Positions 10,037-19,476 of a DNA stretch of 64,000 bases are shown in pieces; the first letter of the stretch is position 1; each line of letters begins with the position of its first letter. Below the pieces are notes generated by a model, which saw nothing but the letters and a program-made list of their open reading frames with translations, was not told where the DNA came from and made no database searches. The stretch is from Oscheius sp. JU75 (Eukaryota; Nematoda; Chromadorea; Rhabditida; Rhabditidae). The stretch is taken from contig JASJZC010000004.1 of NCBI GenBank assembly GCA_037178855.1, positions 248,001 to 312,000 of the forward strand. Reading direction: 5' to 3'. A program made the translations under genes and the position numbers.

Positions 10037-10858
10037 TCACAGCTCGTAGCTGCCGTCTCCTTTCAGCAGCTCCGGATCGACTTTCTTGGGGGTCTTTGGT
10101 TTCGGCTCGGAGCTTTTTGGCACGAATTTTGATGGTGGCTTGCCTAAAATTGAGTGTACACACAAATATAGAGACAGACAGTGAGACAGAAAGACATGCA
10201 ACTGACCTTCAGCTGTCAGAGGAGCTTTTCCGTACCCGGCAGCATCTCTCCGATTCAGATACTCGTTGTATTCCAGGTCAAACTTGGAGATGGGCATATT
10301 CGAAAAGGAGAGCCAGAACAGCAACACAATGTCTAAGGGGTCATCATGAATATTCAAAAAAAGGTTGCTAGGCAGTGCCTCCTTGAGAGATATCTAGAAA
10401 AATGATCAATTGGCAAAAATAAACCAAAAAGATTTACGTCTGGAGGGGGGAAGGAAATCGAACTCCTGTCGAATGCTTGGAAGGCATCTATGCTGACCAT
10501 TACACCGCGGATGTGCTGTCTCAATTAAAGCGAGCGTTTGGCTACGAAACACTTTGACGCGAATCTACCGTATTTCGCGCGGCAATTCAAACCCCTTTTA
10601 AAGCTTCAAATAAAATGTTTTCCTGCCGATTTGTCGACGTTTGTAGCTCGTGTTAAAACACTACTCTACCTCATGTGGACAGATTACATACAGGAATAAC
10701 CGCGTTTTGCAGTCCACGATTTTCCGTTTACGCGCCAAAACCGCTCTGTTCAAATCTATCTCGTCTCCCAGATAAATTCTGATTTTCTTCCTCTTGTCTC
10801 GTGTAGACGTTGTTCTCTCTCGCTTAAACAATAGACATAAACGCAACTGTATGTTCAT
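10037..10858 (-). CDS. Unknown protein, 160 aa
   Basis: Three exons, 10670-10858, 10207-10393 and 10037-10143, join in phase to 161 codons including stop. The N-terminal part is basic (TRDKRKKIRIYLGDEIDL...) and the middle contains NLFLNIHDDPLDIVLLFWL and EYNEYLNRRDAAGYGK. The C-terminus is a low-complexity Lys/Pro linker ending GDGSYEL. There is no signal peptide and no clear membrane span. I do not recognise the family. Good splice sites, consistent phase and gene-like composition support a real gene. The first intron (10394-10669) contains a decayed tRNA-Gly in the same direction. It is transcribed convergently with the NTF2-like gene, whose stop is 38 bp away. Confidence 0.6.
10438..10515 (-). 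pseudogene. tRNA-Gly(UCC) pseudogene
   Basis: Very similar to the intact tRNA-Gly(UCC) copies: the CTTCCAA anticodon loop and most of the D-arm are kept. The acceptor and T stems have lost pairing (CTGGAGGGGGGAAGG against GCGGATGTG) and there are small insertions. It lies in the first intron of the unknown gene at 10037-10858. Confidence 0.85.
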
Positions 10859-11003
10859 CTAGAGTGTTTTCCTCAAGGTCCCAATTGTACAACGGTTAGA
10901 CGCGATGGCGGTTTATTAACCGGAGACAAAACAAGACAAAATGCGGAGGAAGAGGCAAAATAACAACGTTACAGGGAAAAAACACGGGGAAAGGGTTATA
11001 TAC

Positions 11004-13565
11004 CTACATAATTGAAATATCAGCCGGATCGTTAGAGTCCTTGTATTGCGGCTGAGGGACCTCGCTCATGCTGATCGATGCAGAGACCGGGCGAGGACGT
11101 TGGACAGGCGGCCAGACGAGATAACGATGCGGTGGGACTGAAAAAGGGATATTCAGGCGAGACAGGAAGGAGAAAAGTCACCTGGTGGCGGAGTAGGAGC
11201 TGTATAGCTGACCGAACGAGCTTGAGGAAGGTTGGTGTTGACATGGCGGCGATTAGATGCACCTCTCGTCGTCTTGATCACTACGCGATATGGTGGTCTG
11301 ACTGTAAATGTGGGAATCGAAAATCAAACGGGGGATCGATAAAGGCTCGCTTCAAGGTGAGAATTCTACGGGCCAGAAATCTTCTGTTCAAAAGAAAAAC
11401 TCACTATCGAAAGTCGGATACGGCGTGCGTCCGTCGATAGACTCCAGGTAATCCTTGCGCTGGGCGATTGGACAAGACCTCGGCATGATCGTCGGCTGCA
11501 GTTTTGGCGTGACCGTCTCGGAAAAACGTGCCTTTTTCAGCGCCTCGTTGAAATGAGCACGGGCGGCCAGGACGCGTGCCGAGCTGTTCAGGATGGCCAG
11601 TGGTGTGGGCAAGGAAGGCAGTCCAGAGTCCGTAATCGATTCCTCGTCTGCCTGGCTCCTCAGAAAGTCGATGATATCGCTCTGAAATTTGCATATTTGG
11701 AGAAGATGAAGTAAAACACGTACAGCAATGTTTTTGAAGACGGCAATCTGGCAGACTCCGTGGCGGAAGAGTTCAGCTGCCGGCACGAGGAGATTTTCAT
11801 TGGCATGAGGAATCGTTATAACGGCTGTTTCACCTGGAAAGGAAAGAAATGTGTTGATAGTACATAAACAGAGGAGCCCCAGGTCTCCGCGTAACTTTGC
11901 AGTTTTTCGAGTACTACCACTATTCTCTGGTATACATAATGGTTTGTAAACCAGAATCAGCGGTATTGAGGTATTCAGAAACTAGCTTACGATAAGTTAA
12001 TGGCTTCGGGTAAGTACTCATTTTGCATACTTACAGTATTCAAGGAATCCTTACCGTATATCTAAGCTTAGTAGTGATACACGAGTGCAAACACGAAGTT
12101 ACCGAGTATACTATGACGCGAGGCGCTTGTTTCAGTACAAAGTGATCGGGAACAATGGAAAACTCACATAGCATACTGGCCCTCATCTTCTGCAGCACGT
12201 CCTGGTTGTAGCTTTCTGCCTCGTTGCCCACGACAAAGAGCGTCGGACAGTATGTGTAGATGACATGGTCGTCGTCGGGACCGCCTCCAATTCCATGCTG
12301 CGTCTTCATGTGAAAGGCCAGATCGATCAGAGCCGAGACACCGGCTACGGATTTAAGTGCCTGAAAAATGAGTTATACCATCGGAAAGGGTAGCTTACAC
12401 GATGATTGAGATTGCAGGAGAGACCCCAGCCGACGAGAACGATTCGTTTGCCACCCATTTCGCGATCGTTTCTGTCCCTCTGCTTTGTAATCTAAATTCT
12501 GGGCTTTTTGGGAGAAAAGAAAGATGAATTGACCTCTCTTTTGACAATATCCGTGAAGCAGTTGACGACGCCGAAGGTCGTCTCGTCATTCTGGTCCGAC
12601 GACTCCATTGCCAAGATGACGGATTCGTCCGCGCCGATCGCCTTGATAAAGCTGAAAATGAAAAGTTTACTGTTATCGAATCTTTTAGAATACGCTTGAA
12701 AGCCTACGGACCTGTACAACGTATTATGGGCAGTCGTCACGCGGGGCTGATCCTCACAGCGGAAAGTTGGCGGCACGAGGATGAAGATCACGTCGGGCAG
12801 GTGCTTGGCGTAGACGAAGTTGGTCAGCAGCTCCGGCGGTACGGCGGCTTGCGCTTCCAGATCGTCCACCTCGTCGAACTCGCCCACAAAATTGCGGTGG
12901 GCTTTCAAAATGGTCGGAGGAGTTGTCTTTTTGTCGAATACGAGCTCTTCGAGGCTCTCTTCTGTGTTCTAAGCATACAAGCTCGTATGTTAAGGTGAAA
13001 AGGGACTGACCTCTGCCTTCGGGAGCCAGAAGCGTCTCTTCTTCGCCTTCTTTTTGTCCAGGGTCGGCTGGATCTCCTCATCCTCGGGTACTTTAGCGAT
13101 GGCAACTGTCGCTGGAGATTCGGTCTAAAATCAGCCTTTTGAGCAGAAAAAACTATAAAAAGCACCATAATCTTGCGCTTGACATGCTTTTTCACCGCAG
13201 GATAGCTGTCCGGCTGCGGCTTGCCGGACAGAAAGCAAAGAAGACGATCGGTACAGTCCGCACGGCTTCCCACGGGGTTCAATCCGCGATCCTCGAGCTC
13301 CTAGAAGTTCAATTTCTGGGGGAAAAAAAAATCGTACCTTTCTGAGACGTCTATGGCTGTAGAGATGAACCATACAAGGACGGACTTCGTTATTGACAGA
13401 GCTCCTTCGCAATTTGTGCGGCTCCTTCGGCGCAAAAATCATGTTCCTCATGTAGTCCGGCTTCTCGTCAGCCTCCATCGGCTCCTTCTTGACTTCGGGC
13501 GTGGGGTCAGGGTTTTTGTCGTCGGCGACGGCATCAGCAGCCATCAGGCGATCCGTTGGTTCCAT
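11004..13565 (-). CDS. KANSL3: KANSL3-like subunit of the NSL histone acetyltransferase complex
   Basis: About ten exons separated by short introns. In order: an acidic N-terminus (EVKKEPMEADEKP), a SAP-like helix pair (ELEDRGLNPVGSRADCTDRL), a basic linker, then an alpha/beta-hydrolase-like body. The body has DVIFILVPP, FGVVNCFTDIV, KRIVLVGWGLSCNLNHR, VAGVSALIDLAF, YCPTLFVVGNEAESYNQD and AVITIPHANENLLVPAAEL. The strands VLVGW and PTLFVVG, followed after a spacer by SDIIDFLRSQ, match KANSL3, a scaffold of the MOF-containing NSL chromatin complex. The usual hydrolase serine elbow (G-x-S-x-G) is replaced by VGWGLSC, in line with a non-enzymatic role. The C-terminus is Pro/Arg-rich and ends ...DPADISIM at 11004. 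Start choice: ATG at 13565 just after an acceptor-like tttttgtag; an in-frame ATG at 13586 is the alternative. Confidence 0.68.
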
Positions 13566-13963
13566 ATTGGCTACAAAAACTGACATGTAGACAGAAAAAT
13601 ACGAGCAGAAAATGTTGTCATGAAAAAATTAGGTTTCGACGGCGAAAAACATTGATTTTTTTTACGCAAAAGACTGGCAGTTGGTGAGAAGATCGTTTCT
13701 ACACTTAAAGGAGAATGACATTGCGGGTGTATGGATGTCTCCGGGAACGTCTTTTGTAGTTGGGTCCCGCGACGAACTTCCCTGAAAATCAATCTTTCGT
13801 ATTTTTCGGTGCTTTACACACATTTTCATAACGTGTAAGTGTGTTTAATCGACTTAGCATCGAAAACTACCCCAGTAACATCTACTTTGATGTCAAAAAT
13901 GACGAGAATAGTTTAAAAAAATTGAGGAAACGCTCTTGTTCCCCCTTTTTCTTTTTCATTTGA

Positions 13964-14004
13964 TAGGGTGCAAGAGGTCCCGGGACCGATTTCCGGCTCG
14001 GCCC
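13964..14004 (+). pseudogene. 3' half of a tRNA-Pro
   Basis: This stretch matches the tRNA-Pro(AGG) copies from the anticodon (AGGGTG) to the 3' end (CCGGCTCGGCCC) with few changes. The 5' half is missing. Trailing sequence CAGATCTTTTTTT resembles that of the intact copies, including a T-run terminator. Confidence 0.85.
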
Positions 14005-14114
14005 AGATCTTTTTTTGTTAGTCTTTGCATCCTAAATTGAGTTCGCAATGCTTCGCAAGATCAGATAGACATTTTTGTCGCGTTCCAATGCCCAAAATAG
14101 GTTAGAAACTTCAT

Positions 14115-15345
14115 TCATTCATCACACACACAGTATCCACGATTACATCTCAATCCATGACAATCTCGCTCCGTATGCTGGTGGTCACACTCCTTCACGT
14201 TACAGAAATTGACCAGGTACTCGCTCTCATAGTAATTGTGTAGAACAAAAGCCCCAGTACAATCACAGTATCCTCGGCGATTACAGGCTCCCTTGAAGTT
14301 GCCGCAGTCCTGATCTCCGTTGCATCTTAAAATCTCTACTTCTGTGGAAAATGACACAAACTTACGGTAGGTTATTCACACAGGAGGCACAATCACAAGT
14401 GCCTAGGTGGTCACCAATACAACGACCACCCGGACAGTGCTCGTGGGCGTAACAGTCTGCCAAGGCTGTGCATTCGAACTCGGGAATCTAAAGGTGTGGT
14501 TCTAGTCAAGGGTGTGCGAAAATACCGTATATCCCAAAGTCGAAAGTACTGCAGTTTGCATACCAACTTGTAAACATAAAAGGCCGTTTTCGAAAAACAA
14601 TTGCGCATCAACGTCTACGGCTACAGCTTGGTGCACAAATTTTCTCACTCTCGACTTTCGGGTATACGGTTTTTGCACACCCCTGGTTATGGCAAGAGTC
14701 TCAACGTACAGCTTGTTCAAAAGAGACAGTAGTTTGACGAGGGAAACGAGCTCGGAGGATTTCGGTGAAGGCTGTAAGCAGATTGTATCATTATAAATTT
14801 TCATTGGAAGGACTGTGGTTTCCCCAGGTACCTTAGCTAACACATCAAAGCAAACCTTCACAGTGTAGTCGATCATCAGATCTTGTCGGCTGTCTGATTT
14901 CAGAGTGCTGACCGTCAATACTCAGATACTGGTATTGAGAGTATTGTTTGAATTTCTACCACGTTACAGTTGGAAGTACAATACAAGTGGTAAGTCTACA
15001 GAGAGTCATTGTTACAGATCCCGGGAGCTGGACTATACAGCAACTTGATACACAGGATCAAATGTCTGTATACCTGGATTGAAATCTACTAGCTTAGTTT
15101 TTTTTTGGTATTGGTAGAATGTACTGCAGTTTGCATACCAACTTGTAAACACGACGATGGTATTGGTAGCCCCGGACGTGACTACGGGATCAGAAATGGA
15201 TGGACTCACTCTCAGCACCGAAAATACTTAAAAATAACAGTGACAGTTGCATCGAGGCAGAGAGTGAGGGTCTGGTTCGTTGACTGGTAGTAATGCCGAG
15301 TAATCAGTGGCTGGCCATCAAAGGTCAATGCAGTACGGGGTTTAT
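14115..15345 (-). CDS. Secreted protein with three C-terminal cysteine-rich (EB/EGF-like) repeats; 5' end uncertain
   Basis: The two 3' exons are well supported. IPEFECTALADCYAHEH...CASCVNNL splices over a 40-nt intron into CNGDQDCGNFKGACNRRGYC... and ends RCNRGYCVCDE at 14115. The pattern is three copies of C-x(4-7)-D/H-C-x-G-x-C-x(4-6)-C-x-C, like nematode EB modules or divergent EGF repeats, so the product is probably extracellular. Upstream exon candidates on the same strand are LMIDYTVKVCFDVLAK (about 14829-14918) and RTALTFDGQPLITRHYYQ...LCLDATVTVIFK (about 15230-15345). These have single Cys residues and beta-strand character. Their linkage to the repeats is inferred, and no signal peptide was found. 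Confidence 0.5.
14546..14576 (+). repeat. 31-bp exact direct repeat, copy 1
   Basis: GTACTGCAGTTTGCATACCA followed by ACTTGTAAACA. The identical 31 bp recur at 15121-15151, in the next intron of the same predicted gene. Confidence 0.95.
15121..15151 (+). repeat. 31-bp exact direct repeat, copy 2
   Basis: Identical to 14546-14576. It is flanked on both sides by GGTATTGGTAG, a further short direct repeat, which may mark the ends of an inserted unit. Confidence 0.95.
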
Positions 15346-15693
15346 GCCCTCTCCTGTGTCTATTGGGAACTTCGGGTGAAGATTAGCAGTCATTATAGTA
15401 ACCAGCCTCTATTTTCAGATCTTTGGGCGTCACCCATACTGTTTTTGCTGAAGCCCCTAATCGAATTTCCGCACCTCTCTCTCACTGCGCAACAATCGAA
15501 GTGCAATACATAACAACTGATACCAGTATCGATAACAGTTTCTTCTCTTTTGGGTTCAGAGCGGCAGTCGGCTGCAACTTTCGTCCATTGTGTCTCCCGT
15601 TCTCACACTATGGTGGAATGGGCGCAGCAGGTAAACTCTTTTCCTCCCAAAATTATCGTTGTACATAAGAAAGATTCAAAAATTAAAAAGATT

Positions 15694-15765
15694 TGCGTCC
15701 GGGGGGAATCGAACCCCCGTCGAATGCTTGGAAGGCATCCATGCTGACCATTACACCACGGACGC
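15694..15765 (-). tRNA. tRNA-Gly-TCC: tRNA-Gly (anticodon UCC), copy 2
   Basis: Identical in the gene body to copy 1 (2138-2209). It belongs to the second copy of the Gly/Pro cassette, whose 127-bp spacer differs from copy 1 at only a few positions. Confidence 0.97.
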
Positions 15766-15892
15766 GGTGCTACCGAAAATAATTGACCAAAGGACATCGC
15801 TGGATCCAAAAGGGATCAGATCCAGAAACAGGTTCTGGACAAGACGATAGGATATGGGATATCTCCCGTAAGAAGATTCTTATCCAAATCGT

Positions 15893-15964
15893 GGCCGAGT
15901 GGTCTAGTGGTATGATTCTCGCTTAGGGTGCGAGAGGTCCCGGGATCGATCCCCGGCTCGGCCC
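15893..15964 (+). tRNA. tRNA-Pro-AGG: tRNA-Pro (anticodon AGG), copy 2
   Basis: Identical in the gene body to copy 1 (2337-2408) and followed by CAGACTTTTTT, a T-run expected to terminate RNA polymerase III. Confidence 0.97.
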
Positions 15965-18063
15965 AGACTTTTTTGCCTCGTTATTGCATGCAGAATCGGG
16001 TCCGAGCGTCTCCGAGAGGTGAGAAAGACAGAAAGGGCAAGAGTCAGACGGTCTGGCAGTGACAAGAACCTGTTTCCTTCCTACTACCACCACTTTATTG
16101 GTACTGTTTTGATTAGCATCAGCTTCCGCCCTGGTCATGTAGTCCTTCATTTCTTTACCGTACTTGGAATACCGTTTTTCTCCTCCAAAAACACACTTTC
16201 TTATCTTGTGATGCTCTGCAAACTTGTAGAATTTAATCTGCTCTTCAACTCTCAGAACATAAAAAGAAGTTCTTGGGCAGGAAAAAAGAGATTTAAACGA
16301 GGCTCCCCCCATCCTATCACTATCAAAAGGGGATATGGAAGTCGAAACAGCCGTTTGAACTGTTTATGGTCTCTCCCGAATAGTTTCCGTCTTTTGGAGA
16401 GAGAATATTACTGCGGTGGCTGAAAGAGACAGAGAGAGACGAGAAGCGAATCTTCTTCTGTCCAAACCAAGGACGCCTCCCCCCTCTTCTATCTATCGAT
16501 ATGATGACTAGACTATCACACAGCTGGTCGTGGAGACCGGGTCGTTCTCATGTGTTCTTTCTCATATTTTTCATGTCTTGATTGGGGAGAAAACAACCGT
16601 GGTTCTTTATCACTACGACTTTCACATTTCCTTTTCACTCTTCTCATTTTCGAAAACCTCTTTCCTTACACATTATTATACACATTATTTACTTCTCTAA
16701 TGCCCAAACTCGGGAATCCAATGAAGCACCTATTCAACTATTTTCGACACTTTTTCATACCCTGTATGAGTCTATTGAACAATTAACTATTTTCTGCACT
16801 TACGTAAAGTTTCGAACCACTGAAATGTTCCAACCTGGTTCTAGGAGACAGTAAGTACCTCATCCGCGTCACGATAAACTCCAGCCCATTTAATCCCGAA
16901 TTTCTGGATCAATATCCTGTTCGGTTCCAGTTCGACTAGTTTACCGTTTATGGGTAGTTTTCAAAATGAACAATTGCCGAGCAGAAAGTAGGTTCACAAA
17001 ACGTGAATTTGACCCTCTGATGCGTCATGTCTTCTCCTACTGAACATTCTTTTCTTTTGACTGCTAGTGTTGACAGAATTCGGTATGCAATTGTGCGGAC
17101 GCCGTGCGGACTTTTATAGTCATCTCCAAGATTCTTTCAGTTTATTTACTTTGGCCGAGACAATCATTCTAAGAATGATCATCTCCGAAACTCGATTTTC
17201 CTCACACAGTTTGTGATCATTTAGCCTTCGAACCATCACTTAGAGAACATAATTCGATGTTCCTCTACTCACTCACTTGACATGTTTTCCCTCAAAAATC
17301 AATCAGTTGTTTCCCTTACAATGGCAAAATCCGCCGACCCGACTGACGGTTATAATCTCATCAAATTGGAACTGTTTTCATTCATGGTTCTCTGTTTTAG
17401 CTGTCAGAGTGAAAAAGAGATCGAAAGGACACACCCGACTGGGACAAAATTCCTGAAATTGTGACCTTTTCATGTCATCCATTAATCTGGCTGCTGATAC
17501 TGCTACGAGCGAGCGCGGAGCGTGTTTATCACTGCCAGGTTTTTGTTTCAAACTATTCGGGGGGCATGTTTTTCGATGACAAATTGTTAGTCATCGTAGT
17601 CAAGCACACTGATTTTGGCGGAGAGGAACATGGTCCACTGCATTTTTGAGGTTTCTGTTAGTTTCCTACCAACAACTTTAAAAATTCGGCGCGACTTTCT
17701 CATGTTTTTCGCTATTTCATCCTATTTTACTTTTTCGTTATTTTGTTCGTAAAATCGAACTCTGCGAGCAGGGAAGTTTAGTTGGCAACAAATTCAACAG
17801 AAAAGTTGCCCGCGGTTTCTCCAGTTCGAAAGACCCCAGAATTATCTACCTGACCATCTCTTGAGGTCACAGTCCAAGATGGAGATGTACTAATTTGTTG
17901 TTTGTTCCAAGCCAAAACTGTTTGCCAGAACTTTATTTCTACAGCTTGTGGTCGAAAGATTAAATGATTTCTTTCTAACTCAAACTTCAAAAGACCTGCT
18001 GTCTTTCTGTCCTTTGGGAGACATTCTAAATCCGATTTTCTTGCCAAAAGTCAAAAAAAATCT
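15965..18063. other. Region without a confident gene
   Basis: Open frames exist (for example + 17461-17649, starting with a hydrophobic LIWLLILLRASAERVYHC, and - 17778-18047, ending TAGNFSVEFVAN) and read somewhat like protein, but no exon chain or family could be established. At about 16210-16255 there is a copy of the short repeat ATGCTCTGCAAA...TTGTAGA. Otherwise nothing was recognised. Confidence 0.4.
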
Positions 18064-18135
18064 GGGCCGAGCCGGGGATCGATCCCGGGACCTCTCGCAC
18101 CCTAAGCGAGAATCATACCACTAGACCACTCGGCC
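18064..18135 (-). tRNA. tRNA-Pro-AGG: tRNA-Pro (anticodon AGG), copy 3
   Basis: The same gene body as copies 1 and 2, but the whole Gly/Pro cassette is inverted here. The pair is still head to head, now separated by 111 bp because the spacer has lost 16 bp. Confidence 0.97.
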
Positions 18136-18246
18136 ACGATTTGGGTAAAAATCTCCTTACGGGAGATGTCCCGTATCCTATCGTCTTGTCCAGAACCTGT
18201 TTCTGGATCCAGCGATCTCCTTCGGTCATTTATTTACGGTAACACC

Positions 18247-18318
18247 GCGTCCGTGGTGTAATGGTCAGCATGGATGCCTTCCAAGCATTCGACGGGGGTT
18301 CGATTCCCCCCGGACGCA
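18247..18318 (+). tRNA. tRNA-Gly-TCC: tRNA-Gly (anticodon UCC), copy 3
   Basis: The same gene body as copies 1 and 2, in the inverted cassette. The following ATCATTTTTG supplies a T-run for termination. Confidence 0.97.
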
Positions 18319-19476
18319 AATCATTTTTGTTTCTTTTCTAAAAGTTGAGATAAAATCGACCCAGGCTCGTGTCTTTTCCGGCACCCGATTCTGATCTTTA
18401 TTGGTCGAACACCTCTCTTTCTCGATTTTATTGACAAAAGTCTGCCCCGATTTTACGACCTCATCAACGTCTTTTTTCTCATTTGAATTCAGAGAGAGTT
18501 CACGCCTTTTACGACTCCGAGTCAGGGACAACCTCTTGTTCTTTCATGAAGATTTTAATGACATCGAAAGCCTTTTTTATGCCTGGATCGATATGCCTGC
18601 CCAAGACTATTACTTAACTTCCTACTCCAGCTAGTCCGAACCGTCTCTTTGCATCGTTTTTCAGCTCAAAACTGCACTTTTTTTCAAAATTTCGTGTTCT
18701 GTAAACTTGCAGATTTTGATCTGGCCTACAACTTTGTTGAAAATTGAAAAGTTAGAAAATGTTCCCTTACTTCCGTAACACTATTGTGATGTTCTTACGT
18801 AGTTGGCGCCAACTCACCCGTACTGTCACGACAATTCGACCTACGGCTCGGCTAGATGGTACGGGCGAGCCATTAGCTTTTTGCATCACGCTTTTTGCAG
18901 GCTATTTTCGGGGTCAGGAAGTGATTTTTCAACTTTGTGATGTTCAGAAAAGTTATAGCTTTTGATCTCAATTTTGTTTTTTATTAAGAATTTTACAATG
19001 ACGTTTCCACCCTCGTTTGATGAGTTCTATGCAAAACACTATTGTCAGATTGAGCCTAATTCTCTCTTGCCTTCCCTCCCGGCACGGGAGGATTGGCATA
19101 ATTTTGGTCCTTTTCCGGAATGACTACCACGACCGCAGCCCCTCTCGCTCAGCCTGAGCAGGAAGGTCTTTTAGCTGTAGGTTTTCCTATTTTTTTTGTT
19201 CTTTGAACCCATCTCAGCCACTCTCAGGCGTCACGACCTCCTAATCGAGGGCACTTACACCCACAGACCTCGTGGCAGAGTACACTTTTCAAGACTTCAC
19301 TGTTTTTCGGGAGAAATTTTCCGGGAACTGCCACTGCCTGCAAACATGTTGGGGAAATTTTTTGTCCTTAGAGCGTCCTGTGATGTGATTACTTCTGTGC
19401 GTTAGGGTTTAAGAGAGAGACACAGTCCAGTCTCGTTCATTCCTACCACTTTTCGTCCTCTTCAATCTCTCGAAAA
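18319..19476. other. Region upstream of the SLCO gene
   Basis: No confident gene. A minus-strand frame at about 18332-18531 (RSRKRRELSLNSNEKKDVDE...) is open and hydrophilic but isolated. A + strand ATG at about 19121 opens MTTTTAAPLAQPEQEGLLA directly before a GTAGGT donor, so it could be an alternative first exon for the transporter. At about 18695-18745 there is a weak copy of the tctgcaaa/tttgtagag repeat. Confidence 0.35.

Noticed and set aside
12492-13583. Long plus-strand frames (12508-12699, 12696-12998, 13139-13345, 13353-13583)
   Set aside because: Antisense shadows of the KANSL3-like exons; they contain no recognisable protein and no consistent splice phase.
15923-16423. Overlapping 129- and 134-codon frames on both strands
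   Set aside because: They run through the tRNA-Pro and a dispersed repeat; no splice structure or domain.
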